This document shows positions 1 to 8,901 of a stretch of DNA of 64,000 nucleotides, piece after piece. The stretch lies in assembly GCF_009729415.1 (NCBI RefSeq), contig NZ_MPKW01000012.1:137472-201471 (forward strand), in the 5' to 3' direction. A model generated the notes under the pieces. That model saw nothing but the letters and a program-made list of their open reading frames with translations. It was not told where the DNA came from and ran no database searches. Made by a program: the position numbers and the translations under genes. Position 1 is the first letter of the stretch. The number at the start of each line of letters is the position of its first letter. This DNA comes from Mycolicibacterium sp. CBMA 234 (GTDB lineage: Bacteria; Actinomycetota; Actinomycetes; Mycobacteriales; Mycobacteriaceae).

Positions 1-546
1 CGCGACGGCGTGCCGACCGTGATCTACGACGACTGGAACCGGGCCGGCTCGGCTCGGGCCTGGTGGGTGCTGCGCGCCGCGGGCATCGAGAACGTCCGCA
101 TCCTGGACGGCGGCCTGGCGGCGTGGACGACCTCGGGCGGGCCGCTGGACCGCGGTGACGTCGAACCGGAGCCGGGCGACGTCACCGTCATGCACGACGA
201 CCTCTACTCCGGCGCCATGCCGACCCTGACGGCCGACGAGGCCGCCGCGCTGGGCCCGCGGCTGGGCGACGTCCGGGCGCCGGAACGGTTCCGTGGCGAG
301 ACCGAGCCCCTCGATCCGATTGCCGGGCACATTCCGGGGGCTGTCAATCTGCCCAGCGTGCTGGCGGCCGACGGCACGCTGCGCACCGATGGTGCCGACG
401 TGGCGGGTGTGTACTGCGGGTCCGGCGTCACCGCCGCGGTGGCGGTCGCTGCGTTGGCCGCAGCGGGCCAGGAGGTGGCGTTGTTCCCCGGCTCGTGGTC
501 GCAGTGGAGCAACGAGCCCGGACGGCCGGTGGCTACCGGCGACTGA
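1..546 (+). CDS. Sulfurtransferase (rhodanese-like), 5' end missing
   Basis: The frame is open from the first base, so the gene begins outside the window and only the last ~181 codons are present. It reads as the end of a two-domain thiosulfate or 3-mercaptopyruvate sulfurtransferase: the tail of the first rhodanese domain (ILDGGLAAW) followed by a complete second domain. The second domain has the cysteine active-site loop YCGSGVTA near the C-terminus (Cys at about residue 139 of the visible part), the CGSG type usual for this family. Such enzymes move sulfane sulfur from thiosulfate or mercaptopyruvate to cyanide or thiol acceptors in the cytoplasm. It converges on the zinc-transport permease, and the two 3' ends overlap by 14 bases. 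Confidence 0.85.
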   Translation, partial: RDGVPTVIYDDWNRAGSARAWWVLRAAGIENVRILDGGLAAWTTSGGPLDRGDVEPEPGDVTVMHDDLYSGAMPTLTADEAAALGPRLGDVRAPERFRGETEPLDPIAGHIPGAVNLPSVLAADGTLRTDGADVAGVYCGSGVTAAVAVAALAAAGQEVALFPGSWSQWSNEPGRPVATGD

Positions 547-1375
547 GCCTTCCGGCGCCCCAGCACAGCAGGTAGATGCCGAACGAGATCGACGTGACGA
601 ACACTGAAACCGGGACGCCCGGCGCCAGGGACAGCACGATGCCGCCCACGGCCGCGATCTCCGCGAACACCACCGACGCCACCAAGGTGGTGACGGGGGA
701 GCTGAACACCCGGCCCGCCGCGGCGGCCGGCGTGATCAGGAGCGACATCACCAGCAGCGCCCCGACGATCTGCACGCCCTGGGCCGCCGCGACGCCGACC
801 AGCGCGGCGAACACGATGCCCAGCGCCCGCACCGGAACCCCGCGGGCCGCAGCCACTTCCGGGTCGGCGGTGGCGAACAGCAGTGGCCGGTAGCAGGCCG
901 CCAGGATCGCGACCACCAGCACGGTGACGACCGTCAGCAGCGCCAGCCCGGAATAGCCGACGCCGACGATCTGTCCGGTGAGCAACGCGAAGCTGGTGCC
1001 GGTGCGGCCGGGATACAGGTGGATGAACAGCACTGCCAGACCCAGACCGAAGGCCAGTACGACGCCGATGGCCGAGTCGCGTTCTCGCGATCGCTGCCCG
1101 AGGATGCCGAAAAGTATTGCTGCCAGCGCACTTCCGACCAGGGCGCCGAGGCCGACGTTGAGGCCGGTCAGCAGCGCGAAAGCAGCGCCGGTCAGGGATA
1201 GCTCGCTGGAACCGTGCACCGCGAACGACATCTGCCGCATCACGATGAACGGCCCGATCAGGCCACCGAGGAGTGCCAGCAGTGCGGCCGCCAGCACGGC
1301 CTGCTGGACGAAGTCGCGGCCCAGCAGGTCTGCGGTCAGGGCGGGGTTGAAAAAAACACTCATGGCCTCACTCAT
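533..1375 (-). CDS. znuB: Zinc/manganese ABC transporter permease
   Basis: A 280-residue, very hydrophobic protein of the ABC-3 permease family (ZnuB/MntB) with about seven to eight membrane segments and the charged loop RERDSAIGVVLAFGLGLAVL typical of the family. It forms the membrane channel for divalent metal import with the ATPase and lipoprotein encoded just upstream. The chosen ATG (MSEAMSVFF) overlaps the ATPase stop codon by 8 bases (ATGAGTGA), indicating translational coupling; a second ATG four codons on is possible. Upstream in-frame extension is unlikely because it runs through the ATPase gene. It is the last gene of the operon. Confidence 0.88.
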   Translation of the reverse strand: MSEAMSVFFNPALTADLLGRDFVQQAVLAAALLALLGGLIGPFIVMRQMSFAVHGSSELSLTGAAFALLTGLNVGLGALVGSALAAILFGILGQRSRERDSAIGVVLAFGLGLAVLFIHLYPGRTGTSFALLTGQIVGVGYSGLALLTVVTVLVVAILAACYRPLLFATADPEVAAARGVPVRALGIVFAALVGVAAAQGVQIVGALLVMSLLITPAAAAGRVFSSPVTTLVASVVFAEIAAVGGIVLSLAPGVPVSVFVTSISFGIYLLCWGAGRLSRR

Positions 1376-2186
1376 GACAGTGCCCGCTCGCGTGCTCGGA
1401 GTTGTCGACGCCGGCGCCGTCCTGGCTGACCACGACGTACTGACCACCGATGCGGGCGACCTGAATGTCGGCGCGGTACAAAGCCGAGAGCGTCTCGGAG
1501 GTCATCACCTCGTCGACGGTGCCGATCCGGAACCGGCCGTCGACCAGGTACAGCACCCGATCCACGTACGGCAGGACGGGATTGACCTCGTGAGTGACGA
1601 ACAGCACCGCGGTGCAGGCGTCCCGGCGGCGCTGGTTGATCAGGCTCGACACCAGTTTCGCGTTGGCCGGGTCGAGGTTCAGCAGCGGTTCGTCGCACAG
1701 CAGCAGCGCGGGGTCGGAGGCCAGGGCCTGCGCGATGCGCACGCGCTGCAGTTCACCGCCGGACATCACCGACACCGGTACATCGGCCAGTCGGGCGCCG
1801 TCGACCTGGCTCAGTGCCTGGGTCACCAAAGCGCGGCGCCGCGCCCGCTGGCGCAGACCGGCGAAACCCCAGCGGTGTCCGTCGCACCCGAGGCCCACCA
1901 GATCACGGCCCCGCAGGGTCAGGCCGGTGTCCAGCGAACGATGTTGCGGCACATAGCCGATGGCGCCGGTGGTGGTCATCCGCCCGGCCGTCAGCAACTG
2001 TTGACGCAGCAGCACCTTGAGCAAGGAGGTCTTGCCGGTGCCGTTGGGGCCGAGTACCGCGATGAACTCGCCGCGGCGCACCGTCAGATCCAGTCGGTCC
2101 CACAGCACGCGGTCACCGAATGACAGGCGCGCACCGGTCAGCTCAGCGACCGCAGTGGACGGGGCGCTGGTCGGATCGGAAGGCAC
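1368..2186 (-). CDS. znuC: Zinc/manganese ABC transporter ATP-binding protein
   Basis: A 272-residue ABC ATPase that powers metal import. Visible motifs are Walker A (GPNGTGKT, ~residues 46-53), the signature MSGGELQRVRIAQA, Walker B LLLCDEP and the switch His in FVTHEVNP. It starts at a GTG 19 bases after the znuA stop, without a strong ribosome site, and no better in-frame start precedes the nucleotide-binding fold. The C-terminus ends in a short metal-binding-looking tail, EHASGHCHE, which may sense zinc; that role is inference. Family and operon position fix the role, while zinc rather than manganese is inferred from the Zur-type operator upstream of znuA. Confidence 0.9.
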   Translation of the reverse strand: MPSDPTSAPSTAVAELTGARLSFGDRVLWDRLDLTVRRGEFIAVLGPNGTGKTSLLKVLLRQQLLTAGRMTTTGAIGYVPQHRSLDTGLTLRGRDLVGLGCDGHRWGFAGLRQRARRRALVTQALSQVDGARLADVPVSVMSGGELQRVRIAQALASDPALLLCDEPLLNLDPANAKLVSSLINQRRRDACTAVLFVTHEVNPVLPYVDRVLYLVDGRFRIGTVDEVMTSETLSALYRADIQVARIGGQYVVVSQDGAGVDNSEHASGHCHE

Positions 2187-2205
2187 GGCTACAAGTTATC
2201 CCGGC

Positions 2206-3114
2206 TTATCGCGCCGCTACGGACGCGGTATCCAACTGGTGTGCCAGTGCCTCGGCGGCCTGGCGCTGCCAGGTCAGGAAGTCCTGTCCGTCGGGCAGCG
2301 TTTCCGTGACCTCGACGATGGGCAGCGCGGCCTTGTTGGCCGCATCCTGCAGCTGCTTGGTGACGGCCGTCTCGGTCTGCTTGTTCACCACGAGCGCGTC
2401 GACCTTGTGGCCGTTGATCAGGTCCAGCATCGCGGCCAGGTCGGCCGGGGCCGGGTCGTGGCCGTCTTCAGCAGCGGCGGCGAACCCGTGTGGAGTGCTG
2501 TCGGTCACGCCCGCGGCGGCCAGCAGGTAGTGCGCGACGGGCTCGGTGGAGACCACCGCGGCGCCGGGGTGCTTCTGTCCGATGGCGCGTTCGGTGGCTG
2601 CGATGGAGTCCGTCTGCTTGCCGAATTCGGCGGCGTTGGCGCGGTAGGCGTCGGCGTGCGCGGGGTCGGAGCCGGCCAGGTCGTCGGCGATCTTCGCGGC
2701 GACGGCCTTGGCTACCGCCATGTTGTAGAACACGTGCTCGTTGGCCTCACCTGCGGCGCTGTGCGGCAGCAGCGAGTAGGCGTCCACCGTGGTGACGTTC
2801 TTGTGGTTCGCCAGGACGTCGTCGGCCCAGTGGTCGTAGCCGCCACCGTTGATCACGACCAGGGTGGCGTCGGAGATCGCGGCGGCGTCTGCCGGACTGG
2901 CCTCGTACGAGTGCGGGTCGGCGGCGGCGTTGGTGAGGATCGACTTGACGTCGGCGTGCCCACCGGAAACTGCAGTGGCGACACTGCCCCACACGTTGGT
3001 GGTGGCGACTACCTTCGGAGACGCGCTGGCGTGCCCGCTGTCGTTCTGCGACCCGCAGGCGGCCACGGTGAACGCGGTGATGGCAGCCAGCGTGATCAGC
3101 CTGGTCCGGGTCAT
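2206..3114 (-). CDS. znuA: Zinc-binding lipoprotein of ABC transporter
   Basis: A 302-residue cluster A-I solute-binding protein. The N-terminus is a lipoprotein signal (basic start, hydrophobic core, lipobox ending AAC-G at residue ~20), so the mature protein is anchored outside the membrane by a diacylated Cys. Metal ligands are suggested by the His of ADPHSYEASP, His in NEHVFYNM and further His residues in the C-terminal half; the ZnuA-type His-rich loop is absent. A ribosome site (AGGAG) precedes the ATG. It is the first gene of znuA-znuC-znuB, and a Zur-like palindrome lies 23 bases upstream, so expression is probably induced by zinc starvation. Confidence 0.9.
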   Translation of the reverse strand: MTRTRLITLAAITAFTVAACGSQNDSGHASASPKVVATTNVWGSVATAVSGGHADVKSILTNAAADPHSYEASPADAAAISDATLVVINGGGYDHWADDVLANHKNVTTVDAYSLLPHSAAGEANEHVFYNMAVAKAVAAKIADDLAGSDPAHADAYRANAAEFGKQTDSIAATERAIGQKHPGAAVVSTEPVAHYLLAAAGVTDSTPHGFAAAAEDGHDPAPADLAAMLDLINGHKVDALVVNKQTETAVTKQLQDAANKAALPIVEVTETLPDGQDFLTWQRQAAEALAHQLDTASVAAR

Positions 3115-3136
3115 TGTGGCTCCTGCCGGTTAGTGT

Positions 3137-3158
3137 TAATGAAAACCGTTTGCAATAA
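3137..3158. promoter_or_regulatory. Zur-like operator upstream of znuA
   Basis: The core TGAAAACCGTTTGCA (3140-3154) matches the mycobacterial Zur consensus TGAAAATCATTTTCA at 12 of 15 positions, within a 22-base imperfect palindrome. It lies just upstream of znuA and between the divergent znuA and lacI-type genes, so it probably gives zinc-dependent repression of the transporter. Confidence 0.7.
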
Positions 3159-3210
3159 ATCTAGTGCACCATGGCTTGCGACGCGAATCGCATGCGCTAG
3201 CGTCAGAAAC

Positions 3211-4311
3211 ATGCCGAGGAGCCCCAACCCGAGGCGTCGGGCCACGCTGGCCTCTCTGGCTGCCGAATTGAAGGTCTCGCGCACCACGATCTCCAACGCC
3301 TACAACCGGCCCGACCAGCTGTCCGCCGACCTGCGTGAGCGCGTGCTCGCCGCGGCCAAACAGATGGGTTATCCCGGGCCCGACCCCGTGGCGCGCTCGT
3401 TGCGTACCCGCAAGGCCGGCGCCTTCGGGCTGATCATCACGGAGTCGCTCAACTACTCGTTCCGCGATCCCGCGGCGCTGGATTTCGTTGCCGGACTTGC
3501 CGAATCGTGCGAAGAGGCCGGCCAGGGGCTGCTGCTGGTGGCGGCCGGGCCGAATCGGTCGGTCGAAGACGGCACCGCGGCCGTGCTGTCCGCGGGGGTC
3601 GACGGATTTGCGGTCTACGCCGCCTCTGACGACGATCCGTATTTGCCCGTGGTGGAGCAACGCGGCGTGCCGATCGTCATCGTCGACCAGCCGAAGGACG
3701 TGCAGGGTGCCTCGCGGGTCTGTATCGACGACCGGGCGGCCATGCGGGAGATCGCGGAATATGTTGTCGGCCTTGGGCATCGGGAGATCGGGTTGCTGAC
3801 CATGCGGCTCGGGCGGCACTGGCCGCACGGCGGCGCGCAGTCGGCCGTTGCGGACCCGGAGCGGCTCACGTCGCCGCACTTCCACGTGCAACGCGAACGT
3901 ATCCTCGGCGTCTGCGATGCTATGACCGCTGCCGGACTGAACCCGGACGCGCTGACCGTGGTGGAGACCTACGAGCATCTGCCGACCTCCGGCGGTGCTG
4001 CGGCAGCCGTTGCGCTGCAAGCCAATCCGCGGATTACGGCGCTGATGTGCACCGCCGACGTGCTGGCCATGTCGGCCATGGACCACCTGCGGTCCCGCGG
4101 CATCTACGTGCCGGGGCAGATGACAGTGACCGGATTCGACGGCGTACCCGAAGCTCTGGCCCGGGGGCTGACGACCGTCGTGCAGCCGAGCCTGGAGAAG
4201 GGCCGGCGTGCCGGCTACCTGCTGAACAATCCGCCACGATCGGGCATCCCGGTCATCGAGATGCTCGACACCGAACTGGTCCGCGGCCGCACCTCAGGCC
4301 CGCCGGCTTAA
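3211..4311 (+). CDS. LacI-family transcriptional regulator
   Basis: A 366-residue repressor with the N-terminal LacI helix-turn-helix (TLASLAAELKVSRTTISNAYN, ~residues 12-32) and hinge (GYPGPDPVARSLR), followed by a periplasmic-binding-protein-like sugar-sensing domain (LGHREIGLL, VTGFDGVPEA). The start at MPRSPNPRRR places the helix-turn-helix at the usual position; longer frames upstream overlap the znuA promoter. It is divergent from znuABC and convergent with the trehalose-phosphate phosphatase gene, overlapping it by 4 bases. The effector is unknown; a sugar, possibly trehalose-related because of the neighbour, is only a guess. Confidence 0.88.
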   Translation: MPRSPNPRRRATLASLAAELKVSRTTISNAYNRPDQLSADLRERVLAAAKQMGYPGPDPVARSLRTRKAGAFGLIITESLNYSFRDPAALDFVAGLAESCEEAGQGLLLVAAGPNRSVEDGTAAVLSAGVDGFAVYAASDDDPYLPVVEQRGVPIVIVDQPKDVQGASRVCIDDRAAMREIAEYVVGLGHREIGLLTMRLGRHWPHGGAQSAVADPERLTSPHFHVQRERILGVCDAMTAAGLNPDALTVVETYEHLPTSGGAAAAVALQANPRITALMCTADVLAMSAMDHLRSRGIYVPGQMTVTGFDGVPEALARGLTTVVQPSLEKGRRAGYLLNNPPRSGIPVIEMLDTELVRGRTSGPPA

Positions 4312-5051
4312 CCGGCCCGGCGGCCCGCCAGGTACGCCAGCACCTCCGCGACGTCTTCAGGGGAGTCGACGCGGTACTGCGCAGCGGACGGCCCGGGACC
4401 AACCTTCACGCCGACATCGCCGTCCCGCAGCCGCGCGAAAGCCTTCTCGTCGGTGACGTCGTCGCCCAGGAAGACCACCGCGGTCGCGTCGTCGCGCTCC
4501 CGCAGCACATCGATGGCCGAACCCTTGTTGGTGGCGACCACCGCGAACTCCAGCACCGCTTTGCCCTCGGTGGTTTCGGCGTCCCACTCTGTCCCGGCCA
4601 GCCGCGCCGCTGTCAGCGCCGCCACACCGTCGGCCGCGGAGGCATTCCGGACGTGCAAGGCGACGCTGGCGGGCTTGGGCTCGACCGCGACCCCTGGATA
4701 TTGATGAGCAATCTCGGTGAGCGAATCGGTGATCCGGGCCAGCAGGACGCCGTCGACCGGCTGGGTGAACCCGGTGTTGAACTCGGCGCCATGGCTGCCG
4801 ACCAAATGCACCGACTCAGGCATGCCGGAGAGCTCTCGCAGGACCTCCAGCGCGCGGCCGGACACCAAGGCGACAGAGGTGTGGGGCAGCGCGACCAAGT
4901 CCAGCAGCGCGGCGGACCCAGCGGGCAGCGCCCGCGCGTCGGCGGGGTTGTTGACGATCGGCGACAGGGTGCCGTCGAAATCCGAGGTGACGAGCAGTCG
5001 GGGCGTGGTGGCCACGGCGTCGAGCGCCGTGACGAGATCAACCGGGAGCAC
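4308..5051 (-). CDS. otsB: Trehalose-6-phosphate phosphatase
   Basis: A 247-residue HAD-superfamily phosphatase that converts trehalose 6-phosphate to trehalose, the second step of the OtsAB pathway. Motif I is SDFDGTLSP (nucleophile Asp24, acid/base Asp26), the LVSGRALEVL segment follows, and the C-terminal acidic motif is LGDDVTDEKAF. It lacks the N-terminal extension of M. tuberculosis OtsB2, so it is the short form. It begins at a GTG 3 bases after the kstR stop, so kstR and otsB are very probably one transcript and translationally coupled. Trehalose is used in mycobacterial envelope glycolipids and stress protection. Confidence 0.9.
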   Translation of the reverse strand: MLPVDLVTALDAVATTPRLLVTSDFDGTLSPIVNNPADARALPAGSAALLDLVALPHTSVALVSGRALEVLRELSGMPESVHLVGSHGAEFNTGFTQPVDGVLLARITDSLTEIAHQYPGVAVEPKPASVALHVRNASAADGVAALTAARLAGTEWDAETTEGKAVLEFAVVATNKGSAIDVLRERDDATAVVFLGDDVTDEKAFARLRDGDVGVKVGPGPSAAQYRVDSPEDVAEVLAYLAGRRAG

Positions 5052-5054
5052 CGG

Positions 5055-5660
5055 TCAGATTTTAGGGTGCTCCCCGTCGCCGATCAGCAGACGCACTGCC
5101 AGATCGAGTCGCTTGCTCACGTCGGTGGCCGACGCGCGGCGGGTCAGCCAGGCCAGCAGGTTCGACAGCCAGACATCCGAGATCACGCGGGCGATGTGGT
5201 ACTGGTCCTCGGTCGGCTCGCCCTCGCTCATGGCGCGGGCGAACATCGAGTCCATCAGCTTGCCGACGTGATCAACCTCACCGGCCGCAGACGCGTCGGC
5301 GAACACGAAGGCCCGGGTCATGGCCTCGGTGAGTAGGGGGTTGCGCTGCATGGAGCGGTTCAGCTTGCTGACCATGATCTGCAGGCGCTGGTACGGCGTA
5401 CCGCCGGTCAGCGCGGCGCGGTCGGTCTTGGCGTCGATCCGCTCGAACTCGCGGCCGAGCGCGGACACGAGTAGGTGCACCTTGGACGGGAAGTAGCGGT
5501 ACAGAGTGCCGACCGCGACGTCGGCGCGTTCTGCCACCGCACGCATCTGAACAGCCTCGTAACCGCCCTTGGAGGCGATGGCCAAGGTTGCATCGAGGAT
5601 GCGCTTGCGGCGCTCACGCTGGGCTTCGGAACCGAGCTCGGATTCGGTGAGGACGGCCAT
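5055..5660 (-). CDS. kstR: Cholesterol-catabolism repressor KstR (TetR family)
   Basis: A 201-residue TetR-family repressor nearly identical in its DNA-binding half to M. tuberculosis KstR (Rv3574): MRAVAERADVAVGTLYRYFP is the helix-turn-helix. KstR represses the side-chain and A/B-ring genes and is released by 3-oxo-cholestenoyl-CoA-type ligands. The chosen ATG (MAVLTESE) has an excellent ribosome site, GGGAGGTGA, 6 bases upstream; an alternative ATG at 5720, also with an AGGAG, would add 20 residues and cannot be excluded, since longer KstR forms are annotated elsewhere. It is divergent from fadE34 with a perfect KstR operator in the shared promoter, implying autoregulation, and is followed by otsB after 3 bases. 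Confidence 0.96.
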   Translation of the reverse strand: MAVLTESELGSEAQRERRKRILDATLAIASKGGYEAVQMRAVAERADVAVGTLYRYFPSKVHLLVSALGREFERIDAKTDRAALTGGTPYQRLQIMVSKLNRSMQRNPLLTEAMTRAFVFADASAAGEVDHVGKLMDSMFARAMSEGEPTEDQYHIARVISDVWLSNLLAWLTRRASATDVSKRLDLAVRLLIGDGEHPKI

Positions 5661-5862
5661 GTTCGTCACCTCCCGTGGGCGAACGGCGGAGTCGGACTCT
5701 GGTGTTGCTGGCGTCGGCATGCGGCGGTCAGCTCCTTCGGGTAGCGCATTGGGTGGAAACGATACGCAAAGTGATCGGTAATTTCCCACCTCCAGGCGCC
5801 CCGGGACACCCAAGTGTCCTGCTGTAATAGCGATCGACTTGACGTCTGATTGCTGTCACCAT

Positions 5863-5876
5863 TAGAACACGTTCTA
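5863..5876. promoter_or_regulatory. KstR operator (kstR/fadE34 divergent promoter)
   Basis: TAGAACACGTTCTA fits the KstR consensus TnnAACnnGTTnnA exactly and is a perfect palindrome apart from nothing but its centre. It lies between kstR and fadE34, so it should repress both. Confidence 0.92.
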
Positions 5877-5915
5877 GTGAGAAGCGTGTTCTTCTCGCCC
5901 AAACGCTAGGAGCGC

Positions 5916-8036
5916 ATGGTGTCCATCACTTCCACAACTATCGACTCCGAGCGGGCCGAGGTCCGCGAAATGGTCCGTAGCTGGGCCGTCGCGTCGGGTT
6001 CGATCGCTGCGGTCCGCGCGATCGAGGAAGACGATGCCGACGCTTGGCGTGCCCCGTACAACGGTCTGGTTGAACTAGGGACATTCGGCGTCGCGGTCGC
6101 TGAGGACCTCGGCGGCGCCGGCGGTTCCATCGCCGATCTGTGCGTGATGGTCGACGAAGCCGCCGCCGCGCTGGTGCCCGGTCCGGTTGCCACGACCGCA
6201 CTGGCAACGCTGCTGATCACCGATACCGGTCTGCTCGAAGCGCTGGCCTCCGGACAACGCACCGCCGGCCTGGCGCTGCGCTCCGACATCGCCTTCGACG
6301 GCCAGTCCGCGACCGGCACCGCCAAGTTCGTACTGGGTGCGCTGCCCGACGGCCTGCTGATCCTGCCCGCCGGCGATCAGTGGCTGTTGGTGGACGCCAC
6401 TGCTGCCGGTGTCACCGTCACTTCGCTTGCCGCCACCGACTTCTCGCGTCCGCTGGCCCGCGTCGAACTGAGCGGCGCCGCCGCGACCGTCATCGACGCG
6501 CCGGTGGCCGACCTGGCCGTCACGGTGCTGGCCGCAGAGGCCGCGGGTCTGGCCCGCTGGCAGCTGGAGACGGCCGCCGAATACGCCAAGGTGCGTGAGC
6601 AGTTTGGCAAGCCGATCGGCAGCTTCCAAGCCATCAAGCACATGTGTGCCGAGATGCTGCTGCGTTCGCAGCAGGTTGCGGTGGCTGCGACTGATGTCGC
6701 GGAGGCCGCTATCGAATCCCTTGGAGCCGGTGATACTGCCCAACTCTCCATCGCTGCCGCGGTAGCTGCTGCGGCCGCCATCGATGCCGCGAAACACAAT
6801 GGGCGCGACTGCATTCAGGTGCTCGGCGGTATCGGCTTCACCTGGGAACACGACGCCCACCTGTACCTGCGCCGGTCGTACGCGACCGCACAGATCCTGG
6901 GGGGCCACGGCACCTGGTTGCGCCGGGTGGCTGCGCTGACCCGCTCGGGGCTGCGTCGCCAGCTGGACGTCGACACCGGTGAGGCCGAGACGATTCGTCC
7001 CGAGATCGCCGCCGTGGTGGCACAGATCGCGGCGCTGCCGGTCGAGAAGCATCAGGCCGTGCTGGCCGAGGCCGGCCTCATGGCGCCGCACTGGCCCGCG
7101 CCGTACGGGCGCGCCGCGTCGCCGGGCGAGCAGTTGGTCATCGACGACGAGCTGAGCGCCGCAAGTGTTGTGCGCCCGGATATTTCGATCGGCTGGTGGG
7201 CTGCGCCGACCATCCTCGGCCACGGCACCCCCGAGCAGATCGACCGCTTCATCCCCGGCACGCTGACCGGCGACGTGTACTGGTGCCAGCTGTTCAGTGA
7301 GCCGGGCGCCGGATCGGACCTCGCGGCCCTGCGCACCAAGGCCGTCAAGGTCGACGGGGGCTGGAAGCTGACCGGACAGAAGGTGTGGACGTCCAACGCG
7401 CACCGTGCCAACTGGGGAATCTGCTTGGCGCGCACCAATCCTGACGCGCCCAAGCACAAGGGCATCACCTACTTCGTCGTCGACATGAGCTCGCCGGGCA
7501 TCGACATCCGTCCGCTGCGCGAGATCACCGGCGAGGCGCTGTTCAACGAGGTGTTCCTCGACGACCTGTTTGTGCCCGACGACTGCGTGATCGGTCCGGT
7601 CGACGGCGGCTGGCCGCTGGCCCGCACCACGTTGGCCAACGAGCGCGTCGCGATGGCCGCCGGTGGCGCCCTGGACAAGGGCATGGAGCACCTGCTGGAC
7701 GTGCTCGGCGACCGCGAGTTGGACGCTGCGGACTCGGAACGCCTTGGCGGACTTATCGTTGCGGCTCAGGTGGGTTCGCTGCTGGATCAGCTGACGGCCC
7801 AGATGGCGGTCGGTGGACACGATCCGGGTGCGCCGTCGAGCGTCCGCAAGCTGATTGGTGTGCGTTACCGCCAGGCGCTGGCCGAGACCATCATGGACGC
7901 GCACGACGGTGGGGGCATCGAGGATTCGCCAGACGTCCGGTACTTCCTGAACACCCGCTGCCTGTCCATCGCTGGTGGCACCGAACAGATTCTGCTGACC
8001 GTGGCCGGCGAGCGACTGCTGGGGCTGCCGCGCTAG
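5916..8036 (+). CDS. fadE34: Acyl-CoA dehydrogenase FadE34 (ChsE3), two fused domains
   Basis: A 706-residue protein made of two acyl-CoA dehydrogenase folds in tandem: residues ~1-340, a degenerate half ending near GGIGFTWEHDAHLY, and ~370-706, a full FAD-binding half with WCQLFSEPGAGSDLAAL and GGTEQILLTVAGERLLG. It matches Rv3573c, where the fused protein replaces the usual alpha2beta2 pair and dehydrogenates steroid CoA esters with a five-carbon side chain. The ATG follows AGGAGCGC. It is divergent from kstR across a perfect KstR box and is the first gene of the KstR regulon in this window. Confidence 0.94.
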   Translation: MVSITSTTIDSERAEVREMVRSWAVASGSIAAVRAIEEDDADAWRAPYNGLVELGTFGVAVAEDLGGAGGSIADLCVMVDEAAAALVPGPVATTALATLLITDTGLLEALASGQRTAGLALRSDIAFDGQSATGTAKFVLGALPDGLLILPAGDQWLLVDATAAGVTVTSLAATDFSRPLARVELSGAAATVIDAPVADLAVTVLAAEAAGLARWQLETAAEYAKVREQFGKPIGSFQAIKHMCAEMLLRSQQVAVAATDVAEAAIESLGAGDTAQLSIAAAVAAAAAIDAAKHNGRDCIQVLGGIGFTWEHDAHLYLRRSYATAQILGGHGTWLRRVAALTRSGLRRQLDVDTGEAETIRPEIAAVVAQIAALPVEKHQAVLAEAGLMAPHWPAPYGRAASPGEQLVIDDELSAASVVRPDISIGWWAAPTILGHGTPEQIDRFIPGTLTGDVYWCQLFSEPGAGSDLAALRTKAVKVDGGWKLTGQKVWTSNAHRANWGICLARTNPDAPKHKGITYFVVDMSSPGIDIRPLREITGEALFNEVFLDDLFVPDDCVIGPVDGGWPLARTTLANERVAMAAGGALDKGMEHLLDVLGDRELDAADSERLGGLIVAAQVGSLLDQLTAQMAVGGHDPGAPSSVRKLIGVRYRQALAETIMDAHDGGGIEDSPDVRYFLNTRCLSIAGGTEQILLTVAGERLLGLPR

Positions 8037-8044
8037 CTGTACGG

Positions 8045-8893
8045 CTAGCGCCGCATGCGATGTGCGCCGGCGATGATCGCGTCATGCAGCGCCACCTCGG
8101 CTTCGGACGGCGTGCTGCGTCGGTGCAGCAGGACGAATTCCAGGTGGCCCAGATTCGGTAACCGGCTGTCGGTAATCGGTTGAAGGCCTTGCGGCAGCAC
8201 CGATTCGGAATGCGCAATGATGCCCAGCCCGGCCAGTGCCGCGGCCTGCAGGCCGAGCAGGCTGTCGCTGACACAGGCGATGCGCCAGCTGCGGCGTTCG
8301 CGTTCCAGTTCGCGGAGGGCGATGTGCCGGGTCAGGCTCGGCGGTGGGTAGGTCACGATCGGCACGGGGTCGGTGATGTCGGTCAGACCGGGGCGGCCGG
8401 CCCAGACGAGGCGGTCCCGCCACAGCAGTTCGCCGTGTTGTTCGCCGGGCAGGCGTTTGGCCACGATGAGGTCCAATTCGCCTGCGGCCATTCGGGTTTT
8501 GAGGTTTTCGCTCAGGCCCACGACCAGTTCCAGGTCGACGGCGGGATAGGACTGCCCGAATTCGACCAGCACATCGGAGAACATCCGGCCGACGAGATCG
8601 TCGGAGGCGCCGAGGCGGATCAGGCCGGTGGGTTGTGATTCGGAGAAATAGCGGTCGGCCTTGGTTTGGGCGTCCAGAATGTCGCGGGCGAAGCCGACCA
8701 TCGCTGCGCCATCGGCGGTCAGGGCCAGATTGCGGGTGTCTCGCCGGAACAGCTCCCGGCCGACGGCCTGCTCCAGGCGCGCGATATGCCCGCTCACTGT
8801 CGACTGGCGGAGACCCAGCAGACGCCCGGCGGCGGTGAATCCACCGGCGCGCTCGACCGCGAGGAAGGTGCGCAGCAGTTCGGGGGCCAACAT
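8045..8893 (-). CDS. LysR-family transcriptional regulator
   Basis: A 282-residue LysR-type regulator. The N-terminal winged helix-turn-helix reads LLRTFLAVERAGGFTAAGRLLG followed by QSTVSGHIARLEQAVG, and the rest is the effector-binding fold. The ATG giving MLAPELL is preferred over a GTG three codons upstream because the latter overlaps the 7-base-arm inverted repeat that looks like its operator. It is divergent from a BASS-family transporter gene with about 80 bases between them, the usual layout for a LysR activator and its target. The effector is unknown. Confidence 0.85.
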   Translation of the reverse strand: MLAPELLRTFLAVERAGGFTAAGRLLGLRQSTVSGHIARLEQAVGRELFRRDTRNLALTADGAAMVGFARDILDAQTKADRYFSESQPTGLIRLGASDDLVGRMFSDVLVEFGQSYPAVDLELVVGLSENLKTRMAAGELDLIVAKRLPGEQHGELLWRDRLVWAGRPGLTDITDPVPIVTYPPPSLTRHIALRELERERRSWRIACVSDSLLGLQAAALAGLGIIAHSESVLPQGLQPITDSRLPNLGHLEFVLLHRRSTPSEAEVALHDAIIAGAHRMRR

Positions 8894-8901
8894 ATTTATC
8901 A

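Noticed and set aside
5661..5813. A much longer KstR (252 codons)
   Set aside because: The extra N-terminus overlaps promoter sequence and lies before two better ribosome sites at 5660 and 5720.
6075..7904. A 609-codon frame antisense to fadE34
   Set aside because: Same reason: shadow of a strongly supported acyl-CoA dehydrogenase gene.
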